A stretch of DNA of 64,000 nucleotides from Lachnospiraceae bacterium (GCA_024403355.1 JAKSRW010000001.1:206870-270869), one strand, 5' to 3'; counted from the stretch's first letter, positions 9,023-19,600 are shown. Numbers and translations: made by a program. The notes: generated by a model from the sequence alone, not told the origin.

Positions 9023-9616
9023 ATGGAATACAACAAAAGAGCCAGTATAGTTGTATGTCTTGTAATTATGGTCCTTCTTTGTCTTTTCGGGCTTTTCAGC
9101 TGTTTATCGGAAAAAGAGGATGCAGAGATGAAAACTGATTTGCCTGTGGATATCACGAATGAAATCACACCTGTTCCTACGAAGGTTTTTGTAATAGATG
9201 ACAAGCAGGACGGCAACAGCGGAAATAAAAAAGAGCTGATAACAATCAGATATTATGCTGTTTCATCTTCAAATGCACCTAATCAGGCGGCTGAGGTTGT
9301 GGTTGAGGCCAATGAAAAAATCAGTCCCGAGATGGTTATGGAATACTTTACCGATTCACTTGAGGACGAGGAGATTGACCTGAAAATAAACTCTGTCACG
9401 GTAAAGGATAAAAGCTGTACCGTGGATTTTGATTCCTCTGTCATAAAAATTGCTGAAAAAAGCGCAATAACAGAGGTTCATATTCTGGATGCGATTTCCA
9501 TGAGTATTCTTGATAACTGTGAAAACCTGTCGGAGGTGCTTTTCACAATTGACAAAAAGCCTTATTCCACACCGAATATTACTTTTAACGAAGGAGAGGT
9601 CTATCTTTCAAATTGA
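9023..9616 (+). CDS. Predicted lipoprotein with GerMN-like domain
   Basis: Exported protein of about 197 residues. A hydrophobic segment ends in LFGLFSC, a possible lipobox, followed by an acidic Pro/Thr linker. The C-terminal part (ITIRYYAVSSSN to the end) has the spacing of a GerMN-type fold, including CTVDFDSSV and an ISMSILDN helix. GerMN proteins act at the cell surface in sporulation or wall processes, but the role of this one is unknown. Start ATG 9023 follows AGAGGGGG; an in-frame TTG at 9005 includes that site. The stop overlaps the next start (TTGA). Confidence 0.7.
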   Translation: MEYNKRASIVVCLVIMVLLCLFGLFSCLSEKEDAEMKTDLPVDITNEITPVPTKVFVIDDKQDGNSGNKKELITIRYYAVSSSNAPNQAAEVVVEANEKISPEMVMEYFTDSLEDEEIDLKINSVTVKDKSCTVDFDSSVIKIAEKSAITEVHILDAISMSILDNCENLSEVLFTIDKKPYSTPNITFNEGEVYLSN

Positions 9617-10848
9617 AAATCTTGGTTATAGGCGGAGGCGCTGCCGGAATGATGAGTGCACTTGCTGCGGCAATGAACGGCGCTGAGGTAGTCCTTCTTG
9701 AAAAAAATGAAAAATTAGGTAAGAAAATATATATAACGGGCAAGGGACGCTGTAATCTGACCAATTACTGCGACAGGGAAACATTTCTGAAAAACTGTAT
9801 GGCGAATCCTAAGTTCCTTTACAGTGCGATAAACGGACTTGATTCCTATGAGACGGTGGAAATGTTTAACAATCTTGGTCTTGAAACAAAGGTGGAGCGT
9901 GCAAACCGTGTATTCCCGGTGTCCGAGCATGCTTCCGATGTCACTAAGGTTCTGGAAAAAACGCTTCGTGATTATGGCGTTACAATTCAGCTTAACACCT
10001 GTGTTAAGGGGATTGTCAGCGAAAACGGACGCTTTAAGGCAGTGAAAACAAACAGGGGAGAGCTTGAAGCCGACAGCTGCATTATCGCAACGGGCGGTAT
10101 CAGCTATCCTTCCACGGGTTCGACGGGTGACGGATATATTTTCGCCAGAAGTCTGGGTCATACGGTTACGGATACCGTTCCTTCTCTTGTGGGTCTTAAA
10201 ACAAAGGAGCTCTTTGTTCGTGATGCGGAAGGCTTATCCTTAAAGAATATAGCGGTAAAGGCAACCGTGAACGGTAAGATGATATACAATGAGCAGGGTG
10301 AAATGCTCTTTACACACAACGGAATAAGCGGTCCGCTTATTTTGACGCTTTCATCGATTATCTGCGGCGATCTGGCTGCGGGAAAAGAGGTTAAGGTATT
10401 TATTGACCTTAAGCCCGCACTCGACAACAGCGAGCTTGATGCCCGTATTCTTAAGGATTTTTCGGAAATGATAAACCGTGAATTTAAAAATTCACTGGGA
10501 AAGCTGCTTCCGGCATCTCTTGTACCGGTAATAGTTTCGTTAAGCGGTATCAATGCGGATAAAAAGGTTAATGAGATTACGGCGGAAGAGAGAAAAAAGC
10601 TTGTTTCCCTGATAAAGGGAGTAGAGCTGAACATCGCCAGGTCCGGCGGCTTCGAGGAAGCTGTTATCACAAGAGGTGGTGTAAGTACAAAGGAGATTAA
10701 CCCCAAAACCATGGAGTCGAAGCTGGTAGCGGGTGTTTACTTTGCGGGAGAGCTGATAGATGTAGATGCACTGACGGGAGGCTTTAACCTTCAGATTGCG
10801 TGGTCAACAGGCTATGCTGCAGGTACTGCGGCAGGACAAAGCTGGTAA
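9613..10848 (+). CDS. FAD-dependent oxidoreductase, HI0933/YhiN (BaiN-like) family
   Basis: Flavoprotein of 411 residues. The N-terminal Rossmann motif GGGAAGMMSALAAA and the family hallmarks GKKIYITGKGRCNLTN, TGGISYPSTGSTGDGY and FAGELIDVDALTGGFNLQ are present. The family binds FAD; some members in gut Clostridia reduce bile-acid intermediates, but most have no proven substrate. TTG start overlaps the stop of the preceding lipoprotein gene. The protein is followed directly by cmk, a common clostridial arrangement. Confidence 0.88.
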   Translation: MKILVIGGGAAGMMSALAAAMNGAEVVLLEKNEKLGKKIYITGKGRCNLTNYCDRETFLKNCMANPKFLYSAINGLDSYETVEMFNNLGLETKVERANRVFPVSEHASDVTKVLEKTLRDYGVTIQLNTCVKGIVSENGRFKAVKTNRGELEADSCIIATGGISYPSTGSTGDGYIFARSLGHTVTDTVPSLVGLKTKELFVRDAEGLSLKNIAVKATVNGKMIYNEQGEMLFTHNGISGPLILTLSSIICGDLAAGKEVKVFIDLKPALDNSELDARILKDFSEMINREFKNSLGKLLPASLVPVIVSLSGINADKKVNEITAEERKKLVSLIKGVELNIARSGGFEEAVITRGGVSTKEINPKTMESKLVAGVYFAGELIDVDALTGGFNLQIAWSTGYAAGTAAGQSW

Positions 10849-10868
10849 CTATAAAAAGGAGAATGGGA

Positions 10869-11558
10869 ATGAATAACATTAATATTGCAATTGACGGACC
10901 TGCGGGTGCGGGAAAAAGCACAATCGCCAAGAAGATTGCGGCTGAGCTTGATTATATTTATATCGATACAGGTGCTATGTACCGTGCAATGGCCCTGTAT
11001 TTTTTAAGAGCCGGTGTTCAGTCATCGGACGAAGAAACTATTTCTGCAAAATGCGGGGAAATAGAAATCGGTATTGAATATCTCTGCGGTGTGCAGCATG
11101 TATTTCTTAACAATGAGGACGTGTCGGGCTTTATCAGAACAGATGAGGTAGGAGCATACGCTTCGGCCTGCTCGGTATATTCTGCGGTTCGTACAAAGCT
11201 TGTGGAGCTTCAGAGAAAGCTTGCGGCCAATGAAAATGTGGTAATGGACGGACGTGACATTGCTTCTGTTGTACTTCCCAATGCGGATGTAAAGGTTTAT
11301 CTGACCGCCAGCGTGGAGGAACGTGCGAGAAGACGCTATAATGAGTATGTATTAAGCGGTCAGGAATGCGATTTCGACAGAATTAAGCAGGAAATCGAGG
11401 AGCGCGATTACCGTGATATGCACAGGGACAATTCACCTCTTGTATGCGTAGAGGAGGCAACTGTCGTAGACTCATCCGATATGACAATCGATGAGGTATG
11501 CGAGCAGATTATGAATCTCGCAAAGGTTGCGGCCGCTTCGAAGAATTCGGGAATATGA
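10869..11558 (+). CDS. cmk: Cytidylate kinase
   Basis: Phosphorylates CMP and dCMP in the cytoplasm. The P-loop is DGPAGAGKSTIAKKIA near the N-terminus, and MDGRDIASVVLP and the arginine-rich ERARRRYNEY segment match the NMP-binding and lid regions. About 229 residues. ATG 10869 is placed 6 bases after AAGGAG; ATG 10863 would touch the ribosome binding site. Its TGA overlaps the ispH ATG, so cmk, ispH and rpsA are a coupled set. Confidence 0.94.
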   Translation: MNNINIAIDGPAGAGKSTIAKKIAAELDYIYIDTGAMYRAMALYFLRAGVQSSDEETISAKCGEIEIGIEYLCGVQHVFLNNEDVSGFIRTDEVGAYASACSVYSAVRTKLVELQRKLAANENVVMDGRDIASVVLPNADVKVYLTASVEERARRRYNEYVLSGQECDFDRIKQEIEERDYRDMHRDNSPLVCVEEATVVDSSDMTIDEVCEQIMNLAKVAAASKNSGI

Positions 11559-12412
11559 TAGTAAGGGTTGCGGAAAGTGCGGGCTTCTGCTTTGGCATAG
11601 AAAGAGCCGTAAAAACGGTATATGAGCAGCTGGACGGAGGGAAAAAAGTATATACCTTCGGACCGATAACTCACAATGAGACGGTATGCGGTGAGCTGGA
11701 AGAAAAGGGTGTACATATACTGAATGACATAAGCGAAGTCGACGGGATTAAGGATTCGGTAATTATTATCAGATCGCACGGCGTATCACGCGATATTTAT
11801 GACAGATTAAAGGAGACGGAACAGAGCGGCAGTAATACAATAATTGATGCCACCTGTACGTTCGTTAAGAAAATTCATAAAACAGTTGCTGAAAAATCGG
11901 CCGAGGGATTTGAGGTAATAATTGTCGGAGATATGACACATCCGGAGGTTCAGGGCATCTGCGGATGGTGTAAAAAAAGCGCAATAGTAGTAAAATCCGC
12001 GGACGAGGCTAAAAAGATTAACGCTGACAGCGAAAAAAACTACGTTTTAGTAGCCCAAACAACATTTAATTCAAATAAATTTAAAGAAATTGTTGAAATT
12101 TTACAACAAACGTTGTATAATATACTTGTTGTAAATTCGATTTGCAACGCCACCGAGAAAAGACAGCGTGAAACAGTAGAGCTGGCCAGGATTTCGGATG
12201 CCATGATTGTCATCGGAGGAAAGCACAGTTCTAACACGAAAAAGCTTTTTGAAATCTCGGAGAAGGAATGTAAAGATACTTACTATATACAAACACGAGA
12301 TGACTTGAATTTAGAAGAATTTAAATCTTTCCGTTGCGTAGGTATTACAGCAGGGGCTTCCACCCCAAAATCAATTATCAAGGAGGTTCAGGAATTATGT
12401 CAGAGGAAATGA
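11555..12412 (+). CDS. ispH: 4-hydroxy-3-methylbut-2-enyl diphosphate reductase IspH
   Basis: Last enzyme of the MEP isoprenoid pathway; uses a [4Fe-4S] cluster to make IPP and DMAPP. The three cluster cysteines are in AGFCFG, DATCTFVKKIH and NSICNATEKRQRE, and the TxxN-type substrate residues surround SHGVS. 285 residues. Start ATG 11555 overlaps the cmk stop. The end overlaps rpsA by 16 bases in another frame. Partner pathway genes dxr and ispG are at 55.9 and 58.6 kb. Confidence 0.95.
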   Translation: MIVRVAESAGFCFGIERAVKTVYEQLDGGKKVYTFGPITHNETVCGELEEKGVHILNDISEVDGIKDSVIIIRSHGVSRDIYDRLKETEQSGSNTIIDATCTFVKKIHKTVAEKSAEGFEVIIVGDMTHPEVQGICGWCKKSAIVVKSADEAKKINADSEKNYVLVAQTTFNSNKFKEIVEILQQTLYNILVVNSICNATEKRQRETVELARISDAMIVIGGKHSSNTKKLFEISEKECKDTYYIQTRDDLNLEEFKSFRCVGITAGASTPKSIIKEVQELCQRK

Positions 12413-13512
12413 ATTTTGACGCAATGCTTGACGAGTCAATGAAGACAATTCACAACGGGGAGGTAGTCGAAGGTAAAGTTATTTATGTTAAAGAAGACGA
12501 AATCGCTCTTGACATCGGATATAAGGCTGACGGAATTATTACCAGAAGCGAATACACAAACACACCTAACATCGACTTAAGAACCGTTGTAAAGGAAGGT
12601 GACGTGATTCAGGCAAAGATTTTGAAGGTTAACGATGGTGAGGGACAGGTTTCACTCACATACAAGAGACTTGCTGCTGAGCGTGGCAGTGAGAAGCTTG
12701 CTAAGGCTTTCGAAACAAAGGAAGTACTTAAGGCTAAGGTTACAGAGGTACTTGGCGGCGGTATCTGCGTAGTATACGATGAGACACGTGTATTTATCCC
12801 CGCAAGCCTCGTATCAGATACTTTCGAAAAGAATCTGGACAAGTACAAGGATCAGGAAATCGAGTTCGTAGTAACCGAGTTCCAGCCTAAGAAGAGAAGA
12901 ATTATCGGTGATCGTAAGCAGCTCTTAGTTGTTAAGAAGGCAGAAGCTATGAAGAAGCTTTTCGAGACAATCAAGGTTGGCGATGTTATCGAGGGTACAG
13001 TTAAGAACATCACTGATTTCGGTGCATTCATCGAGCTCGGTGGCGCTGACGGTCTGCTTCACATCTCAGAGATGTCATGGGGCAGAATCGAGAATCCCAA
13101 GAAGGTATTCAAGGTTGGCGATACAGTTCGTGCATTCATTAAGGATATTCAGGGAACAAAGGTTGCTCTTTCAATGAAGTTCCCCGATCAGAATCCTTGG
13201 GCTGATGCAGAAGAGAAGTTCGCAGTAGGCAACACAATCACAGGTAAGGTAGCACGTATGACCGAGTTTGGTGCATTCGTTGAGCTCTTCCCCGGTGTTG
13301 ACGCACTTCTTCATGTTTCACAGATCTCTAGAGAGCGCATCGAGAAGCCTGCTGATGTATTAAAGGTAGGTCAGGAAGTTACAGCAAAGATTGTTGACTT
13401 CAATCTTGATGACAAGAAGATCAGCCTTAGCATCAAGGCACTTCTTCCTAAGGAAGAAAAGGCTGAGGAAGCACCCGCAGAGGATGCACCCGCTGAGACA
13501 ACTGAAGCTTAA
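12397..13512 (+). CDS. rpsA: 30S ribosomal protein S1 homologue with four S1 domains
   Basis: RNA-binding protein of 371 residues with four S1 OB-fold repeats starting at about residues 20, 105, 190 and 275, and an acidic Ala/Glu/Pro tail. The third and fourth repeats carry ITDFGAFIELGGADGLLHISEMSW-like cores (split here: DFGAFIELGG, GLLHISEMSW). Clostridial S1 proteins of this size are shorter than the six-repeat E. coli S1. ATG 12397 follows AGGAGG at 12381-12386, both inside the end of ispH. In some Clostridia IspH and S1 are fused; here they are separate but overlapping. A strong terminator follows. Confidence 0.93.
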   Translation: MSEEMNFDAMLDESMKTIHNGEVVEGKVIYVKEDEIALDIGYKADGIITRSEYTNTPNIDLRTVVKEGDVIQAKILKVNDGEGQVSLTYKRLAAERGSEKLAKAFETKEVLKAKVTEVLGGGICVVYDETRVFIPASLVSDTFEKNLDKYKDQEIEFVVTEFQPKKRRIIGDRKQLLVVKKAEAMKKLFETIKVGDVIEGTVKNITDFGAFIELGGADGLLHISEMSWGRIENPKKVFKVGDTVRAFIKDIQGTKVALSMKFPDQNPWADAEEKFAVGNTITGKVARMTEFGAFVELFPGVDALLHVSQISRERIEKPADVLKVGQEVTAKIVDFNLDDKKISLSIKALLPKEEKAEEAPAEDAPAETTEA

Positions 13513-13531
13513 TTAAAATTTAGGTATGAAG

Positions 13532-13568
13532 CCGGACTCAAAGGGAGCCTTTGGGTCCGGTATTTTTT
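13532..13568 (+). terminator. Rho-independent terminator after rpsA
   Basis: CCGGACTCAAAGG pairs with CCTTTGGGTCCGG (one G-U pair, small loop GAG), followed by a run of T from 13563. It ends the cmk-ispH-rpsA unit. Confidence 0.9.
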
Positions 13569-13630
13569 TAGACTTTATCCGATTATAGGATGAGCCATTA
13601 TTTTATCCGGTGTGAGGTGATGGTTCTGCC

Positions 13631-14407
13631 ATGACAGATGATTATGAATTCTTCAAACAGCAGATATTAATGCTTACGGGAATAGAATTGAACTGTTATA
13701 AAGAGGCGCAGATGAAGCGCAGAATAGATTCTTTGATTTTGCGAAACAAGTGTAATTCTTACAGGGATTATATTGCACTGTTAAAAGCAAACAGAGATAA
13801 ATACGAACAGTTTATCAATTATCTGACTATTAATGTTTCGGAATTTTGGAGAAATCCCGAACAGTGGAAGCTTCTGGAGGATATGGTTATCCCCGAGCTT
13901 AAGAAGAAGTCTTCAGTGAGAATATGGAGTGCAGCCTGTTCCACAGGTGATGAACCCTATTCACTCGCTATGCTCTTTTCGAGGCATTTTAAGTTTTCGG
14001 CGATTGATATTATTGCCACAGATATAGATAAGCAGGTATTGCAGCAGGCAGTTACCGGCATATATGACGAGAAGAGCCTCAGAGCTTTGCCAAAGAATCT
14101 TTTGGAAGAGAATTTGACTAAAATATCCGACCATGCATATCAGATTAACAGCGGTCTGAAGCAATGTATTAGCTTCAAGCAGCATAATCTGCTTAAGGAT
14201 CCGTATCCGGCAGGCTGCGATCTGATTGTATGCAGGAATGTACTTATATATTTTACAGAGGATGCCAAAAACGATATATATTATAAGTTTAATAAAGCAC
14301 TGAATTCTGACGGAATTCTGTTTTTAGGCAGTACGGAACAGATTCTTTATGCTGAAAAATGTGGTTTGAAGCCCATATCCTCATTTTTTTACCGAAAAAT
14401 AAATTAG
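13631..14407 (+). CDS. cheR: CheR-type chemoreceptor glutamate methyltransferase
   Basis: SAM-dependent methyltransferase of 258 residues. An N-terminal helical CheR domain (FKQQILMLTGIELNCYKEAQMKRRI) is followed by the methyltransferase domain with WSAACSTGDEPYSLAM, CRNVLIYF and GSTEQILY, all CheR hallmarks. CheR methylates glutamates of chemoreceptors at the membrane. No other chemotaxis or flagellar assembly gene is adjacent, so it is a solitary cheR between two terminated housekeeping units. Confidence 0.92.
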   Translation: MTDDYEFFKQQILMLTGIELNCYKEAQMKRRIDSLILRNKCNSYRDYIALLKANRDKYEQFINYLTINVSEFWRNPEQWKLLEDMVIPELKKKSSVRIWSAACSTGDEPYSLAMLFSRHFKFSAIDIIATDIDKQVLQQAVTGIYDEKSLRALPKNLLEENLTKISDHAYQINSGLKQCISFKQHNLLKDPYPAGCDLIVCRNVLIYFTEDAKNDIYYKFNKALNSDGILFLGSTEQILYAEKCGLKPISSFFYRKIN

Positions 14408-14416
14408 CAATTTATA

Positions 14417-14445
14417 TTGATTTTTCGAATACAATAGTTTATAGT
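14417..14445 (+). promoter_or_regulatory. Predicted sigma-A promoter of plsX-acpP
   Basis: TTGATT at 14417-14422 and TATAGT at 14440-14445 are spaced by 17 bases. Predicted transcript start near 14452 leaves a leader of about 110 bases before plsX. No FapR-like operator was recognised by eye. Confidence 0.6.
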
Positions 14446-14474
14446 TTACTTGCAGATAAAGTTTGAAAACATAT

Positions 14475-14563
14475 TTTTCAGACACGAATTTATGCCTGCG
14501 TAATTCGAATACATACATTCGAATGAAAGTATGCTGTTCTGCTGGAAAGGCATGGTTATTAAT
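14475..14563 (+). repeat. 5' leader repeat A, copy upstream of plsX
   Basis: This transcribed leader aligns with 20233-20325 upstream of ftsY: both read ATTTTTCA, then TTNTGNCTGC, TAATTCGAAT, CATAC, GAATGAA, GCNGGAA, CATG and ATTAATA in the same order. The plsX copy has a perfect ATTCGAAT-ACATAC-ATTCGAAT hairpin. ATGCCT near 14489 can pair with AGGCAT at the ribosome binding site. Function unknown. Confidence 0.5.
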
Positions 14564-15568
14564 ATGGATTCATTGGTTAAGGTTGTAGTAGATGCCATGG
14601 GCGGTGATAATGCGCCCTTCGAGCTTGTAAAGGGTGCGGTTGAAGCCGTTAATGAAAGTGAAAAGGTTAAATGCTTTCTGGTGGGCGACACTGACACAAT
14701 CAATACAGAGCTGGCAAAATATCAGTATGACAGCTCGAGAATAGAGATTGTTCATGCCAGTGAAAATATTACAAACGATGAAGCTCCTGTTATGGCTGTC
14801 AGAAGAAAGAAGGACTCATCAATAGTTGTGGGCATGAAGCTGGTAAAAGAAGGACAGGCTGACGGATTTGTTTCTGCGGGCAGTACCGGTGCGGTGCTTG
14901 TAGGTGCACAGCTTATTGCAGGCCGAATCAGAGGCGTGGAAAGAACACCGCTTGCTCCTTTGGTTCCCACACTTACGGGATGCTCACTTATCATTGACAG
15001 CGGTGCAAATGTGGATGCGCGTGCTTCACATCTTGTTCAGTTTGCGAAGATGGGCTCGATTTACATGGAGAATGTAATCGGTGTAAAGAATCCCAGAGTA
15101 GCAATCGTAAACGTAGGTGTTGAGGAAGAGAAGGGTAATGCCCTTGTAAAGGAAACCTATCCGCTTCTGAAGAATTGTCCCGATATTAACTTTGTCGGAA
15201 GTATCGAAGCCAGACAGATTCCTTACGGTGATGCAGATGTAATTGTCTGTGAGGCCTTTGTAGGAAATGTAATCCTTAAGCTCTATGAGGGTGTGGCCGG
15301 AGCTCTTGTTTCCAAGATTAAGGAAGGTCTTATGTCTACACCTGTTTCAAAGGTTGGTGCCCTTTTAAGCAAGAAGGCACTTAAAAAGACACTGAAGGGC
15401 TTCAGCATTGAAGAATACGGTGGAGCACCTATGCTCGGACTTAACGGACTTATCATGAAGACACATGGTAATTCAAAGTCAATCGAGGTTAAAAACTCTA
15501 TTTTACAATGCATTAAATTTAGTGAAAGTAATATTACTGACAAAATAAAAAGAAATTTACAGGAATAA
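14564..15568 (+). CDS. plsX: Phosphate acyltransferase PlsX
   Basis: Converts acyl-ACP to acyl-phosphate for phospholipid synthesis (PlsX/PlsY route; plsY is at 48.4 kb). The N-terminus [12 protein letters not shown] is diagnostic, and [10 protein letters not shown] and AFVGNVILK fit the family. 334 residues from ATG 14564. Two in-frame ATGs upstream (14531, 14552) flank or touch the GGAAAGG site and are less likely. The stop overlaps an ATG of the acpP frame. Confidence 0.94.
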   Translation: MDSLVKVVVDAMGGDNAPFELVKGAVEAVNESEKVKCFLVGDTDTINTELAKYQYDSSRIEIVHASENITNDEAPVMAVRRKKDSSIVVGMKLVKEGQADGFVSAGSTGAVLVGAQLIAGRIRGVERTPLAPLVPTLTGCSLIIDSGANVDARASHLVQFAKMGSIYMENVIGVKNPRVAIVNVGVEEEKGNALVKETYPLLKNCPDINFVGSIEARQIPYGDADVIVCEAFVGNVILKLYEGVAGALVSKIKEGLMSTPVSKVGALLSKKALKKTLKGFSIEEYGGAPMLGLNGLIMKTHGNSKSIEVKNSILQCIKFSESNITDKIKRNLQE

Positions 15569-15579
15569 TGGAGGCTGCT

Positions 15580-15810
15580 ATGGAATTTGAAAAATTGCAG
15601 AAAATCATTGCCGAGGTATTAGGCGTAAACCCCGACGAAATTACAATGGACACTACATTTGTTGACGATCTTGGAGCTGATTCGCTCGATGTTTTCCAGA
15701 TTATCATGGGAATCGAAGAAGAATTTGATATTGAGATTGCTAATGAGGATGCAGAAAACATTGTTACTGTCCAGGATGCAGTTGAGCAGATTAAGAATGC
15801 AATAAACTAA
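15580..15810 (+). CDS. acpP: Acyl carrier protein
   Basis: Acidic 76-residue protein carrying growing fatty acids on 4'-phosphopantetheine. The modification site is the serine in [12 protein letters not shown] 15580 follows TGGAGG; the in-frame ATG at 15568 overlaps the plsX stop and precedes that site. plsX-acpP adjacency is common because PlsX uses acyl-ACP. Confidence 0.95.
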   Translation: MEFEKLQKIIAEVLGVNPDEITMDTTFVDDLGADSLDVFQIIMGIEEEFDIEIANEDAENIVTVQDAVEQIKNAIN

Positions 15811-15821
15811 GATGAGAGAGG

Positions 15822-15850
15822 CTGCTGCACAATGTGCAACAGTCTTTTTT
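15822..15850 (+). terminator. Rho-independent terminator after acpP
   Basis: CTGCTGCAC and GTGCAACAG pair around an AAT loop with one mismatch, followed by TCTTTTTT. Confidence 0.7.
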
Positions 15851-15904
15851 CGTTTATCAGATAACGGCCGTCACAGACGCCGCGATAATTAAAGAGGTTG
15901 AAAA

Positions 15905-16576
15905 TTGGAAAGTCTGAATAAGCTGGAAGAAAAACTGGAATATAAATTTAAGGACAGCTCGCTTTTGAAGCTGGCTGTTTCACACAGCTCCTATGTTAAT
16001 GAAATAACCGTAAAAAAGGTGCAGTGTAATGAGCGAATCGAGTTTCTTGGGGATGCGGTGCTGGAACTGGTATCAAGTGAGTTCCTTTACACCAGCAGTC
16101 CGAGTGACAAGGAGGGTGTGCTTTCGAAGCACAGGGCAGCGCTTGTCTGTGAAAAATCACTGGCTGCGGCAGCACGTAAAATTGAGCTGGGAAGCTTTCT
16201 GCTGCTTGGAAAGGGTGAAAAGAGCACAGGAGGAGCAAACCGTGACTCGATTCTGGCGGATGCCTTTGAGGCGGTTATAGGTGCCTTATATCTTGACGGC
16301 GGATATGCAATTGCATCCGAATTTATTCATAAATATGTTTTGGATGCGGATGACCCCGTTTTCCAGGATTACAAATCCAGGTTCCAGGAGCTTGTACAGG
16401 GCAGACTCGGAGAAAAAATCAGCTATGAGCTTGTATCCGAGGCAGGACCTGAGCATGACAAACAGTTTGTTACAAACCTTTATCTTGACGGCAGGCTGAT
16501 GGGTACGGGAAGCGGACATAATAAGAAAACGGCTGAACAGCAGGCTGCAAAGCAGGCTATTGAGAAGCTTAAATGA
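15905..16576 (+). CDS. rnc: Ribonuclease III
   Basis: Double-strand-specific endonuclease for rRNA and mRNA processing. The signature ERIEFLGDAVLELV and the second metal-site helix DAFEAVIGALYLDGG are present, followed by a C-terminal double-stranded RNA-binding domain ending in KKTAEQQAAKQAIEKL. 223 residues. TTG 15905 lies 8 bases after AAAGAGG. It is followed by smc, the classical Gram-positive order rnc-smc-ftsY. Confidence 0.95.
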   Translation: MESLNKLEEKLEYKFKDSSLLKLAVSHSSYVNEITVKKVQCNERIEFLGDAVLELVSSEFLYTSSPSDKEGVLSKHRAALVCEKSLAAAARKIELGSFLLLGKGEKSTGGANRDSILADAFEAVIGALYLDGGYAIASEFIHKYVLDADDPVFQDYKSRFQELVQGRLGEKISYELVSEAGPEHDKQFVTNLYLDGRLMGTGSGHNKKTAEQQAAKQAIEKLK

Positions 16577-16606
16577 ATACACTAAAGGAATGGCGAAGTT
16601 TGACAT

Positions 16607-19600
16607 ATGTACTTAAAAAGTATTGAAATACATGGATTTAAATCCTTTGCAAATAAAATACTCTTTGAATTTAAGGATGGAATTACAGCTATTGTAGGCC
16701 CTAACGGCAGCGGTAAAAGTAATATTGCGGATGCCGTGCGCTGGGTTCTCGGTGAGCAGAGCGCCAAGCAGCTTAGAGGAACCTCTATGCAGGATGTTAT
16801 TTTCTCAGGCTCTGAGGCCCGTAAACCGCTCGGCTACGCCTATGTAATTATCACCTTTGATAATTCTGACCACAAGCTCCCTGTAGAATACGAGGAAATA
16901 AGTGTCGGAAGACGTGTTTACCGCTCAGGTGAGAGTGAATATCTGATTAACGGAAATATCTGCCGTCTTAAGGATGTGCAGGAGCTTTTCATGGATACCG
17001 GTGTCGGTAAAGAGGGTTATTCCATTATCGGACAGGGCCAGATTGACAAGATTCTCAGTACCAAGCCCGAAGACAGGCGTGAGCTCTTTGATGAGGCGGT
17101 AGGTATTGTAAAGTTTAAAAAGAGAAAGGCCATCGCAGAGCGTAATCTTTTTGAATCGGCAGACAATCTTACCAGAGTAAATGATATTATAGGTGAGCTC
17201 GAAAAGCAGATTGGGCCCCTGGAGCGTCAGTCTGCGGTAGCGCGCGATTACCTTCATTTTAAGGAAATTCTCAAGAATCTTGAGGTTAATAATTTCCTCA
17301 TAGAGTATGAGCGTCTCGGCCTTCAGAAGAAGGAAGTAAACGAGAATTACAATACCGCATTAAATGACCTTAATGATACAAAATCAGCAAATGAGAACGC
17401 AGAGGCTGAATATAAGCGTCTTTCCGCTGAAATAGTGGATATTGATTCTGCCCTTGAGGAGGGTAAGAATTCAAAGCATGAGCTCGAGCTTGATATCGAA
17501 AAAAAGGACGGCGAAATCAAGCTTCTTGAGCAGCAGCTTGAGAATCTGCAGGCAGATGAGAGACGTGTGGATGAACGTGTCGCTGAAATCAGGCAGAGTA
17601 TAGATGAAAAGTATGCAGAGCGCGCAGGCTTCGAAAACCAGAAGAAGAGCTTTGACGAGAGGCTTTCTGAATGCGAGGGAAGAAAAGCCGCAGCTGCAGA
17701 GGCCCTGGAGAATGTTAAGGCCATGATTTTGAAGCTTACAGAGGAAATCGAGGCTTCAAATGCGGAAATTCTCAAGCTTGCCAATGCGGACGGTCATATC
17801 AAGACCAGCATTGAGCATTACGATACTGTACTCGAACAGAATAATATCAGACGTGCGGAGCTCACCAGACGTATTTTAAATCTTAAAAACGAGGAAAGCG
17901 ATTCGGGCGAAATTCTTCAGACACTTCAAAAGAATTTTGATGATATAACTGCCGAGATAAAGGCAAATGAAAGCGAAGGCAGAGAGCTTGAAAAGAAGCT
18001 GGAGGATGCTGACAGAGAGGTAAGAAAGTTAATCGATTCCTACGAGCATGCGAATTCCGAATACTTAGGACGTAAGTCAAGACTTGAAGCATTAAAAACC
18101 ATTTCGGAAAGATACGACGGCTACAGTGCAAGTGTCAAGAAGGTGATGGAGCAGAGAGCTTCATTCCCCGGAATCTGCGGTGTGGTTTCGGACCTTATTT
18201 CAACCGAAAAGAAATATGAGATTGCAGTAGAGACCGCACTCGGTGCATCAATCCAGCATATTGTTACCGAGGATGAGCCTACGGCAAAGGCTATTATCGA
18301 ATACTTAAAGAAAAATAAGCTCGGACGTGCCACCTTCCTTCCCATAACCGCCATCGGTGACGGAATGAGAGGTAAGGTAGAGGACAGACTTCTTGAAGAA
18401 AACGGCGTAATCGGTACAGCCGCATCGCTTGCTAAAAATGATGCGAAATATAACGGAATTGCCAGACATCTGCTTGGTAATTTCGTGGTAGTGGATACCC
18501 TTGACAATGCGTTAAGAATAGCAAAGAAGTATGACTATAATGCAAGACTTGTAACTCTCGAGGGCGAGCTTCTTTCACCCGGCGGTTCGATTGCCGGCGG
18601 TGCATTTAAGAATTCCGGCAATCTTCTCGGAAGAAAGAGAGAGCTCGAGGAGCTTGAGAAGGAAATCGCGGATAAGAAGAATCTGATTGAAGAAATTCGT
18701 TCAAAGCAGCAGAAGTTCAGTGCTGAAAAGAAGCAGATTCGTCAGCAGATAGAAGAAAAGCGCGCCGCAATGAAGGACAAATATGTTGCCCAGAATACCG
18801 CCAAGCTCGAGATGAATAAGGAAAAAGAGCATATCGGCGAGATTCGACAGAGAATTGCGGGCTACAGAGATGAATCGGCCAAGATTGAAGAAAAGCTTGC
18901 TGAACTTAAGCGCAGCATTGAGCAGGAAAACAGCTCGCTTTCAGATAATGCAAAGCGTAATTCGGAGCTTGTCACAGGCATTGACGATAAGAGCGAAAAG
19001 CTTATGCAGCTCAGAGTTGATGAGGGCAGCAAAAATGATGCAGTATCAAAGATTGCCGTTGAGTATGCAAATATCGAACAGGCCGGCGGTTATACCACTG
19101 AAAATATCAGTCGTATCGACGGTGAGATTGAAAGACTTAAGGGCGATATTGAGCGTATAATAGAGGGCGGTAAGAATGCTGAAAACAGTCTGAAGGAGAA
19201 GAAGAGCCTTATTGACGAGATTCAGCAGAAGGCTGCCGATAATAAGGACAGAATTGCAAAGCTTGATGCAAATATTGAGGCTCTTTCGGAAAAGAAGGAT
19301 TCGATTAACAGAGAGCATAAGGAGTTTTTCGAGTCCTGGTCAGAGCTTACCAAGCGTATAAATGACCTTGAAAAAGAGGTTATGAGACTGCAGACCCAGA
19401 AGGAAAAGGTGGGAGATATTCTCGATGCTTCGGTAACATATATGTGGGATGAGTACGGACTCACGGTTACTACGGCTGAGGACTATCGCGATGAAGGCTT
19501 TAAGGCAGCCACCGCCAAAAGAGACATCAGTGAGTGTAAGGCTTCAATTAAGTCTCTGGGTGAGGTCAATGTTAATTCAATTGAGGAATACAAGAATGTT

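Noticed and set aside
11555..13512. IspH-S1 fusion protein
   Set aside because: Such fusions occur in Clostridia, but here ispH ends at 12412 in another frame and rpsA has its own AGGAGG and ATG at 12397.
14417..14563. FapR operator upstream of plsX
   Set aside because: I looked for the known FapR palindrome and saw no convincing match; the dyad present (ATTCGAAT) belongs to the repeated leader.
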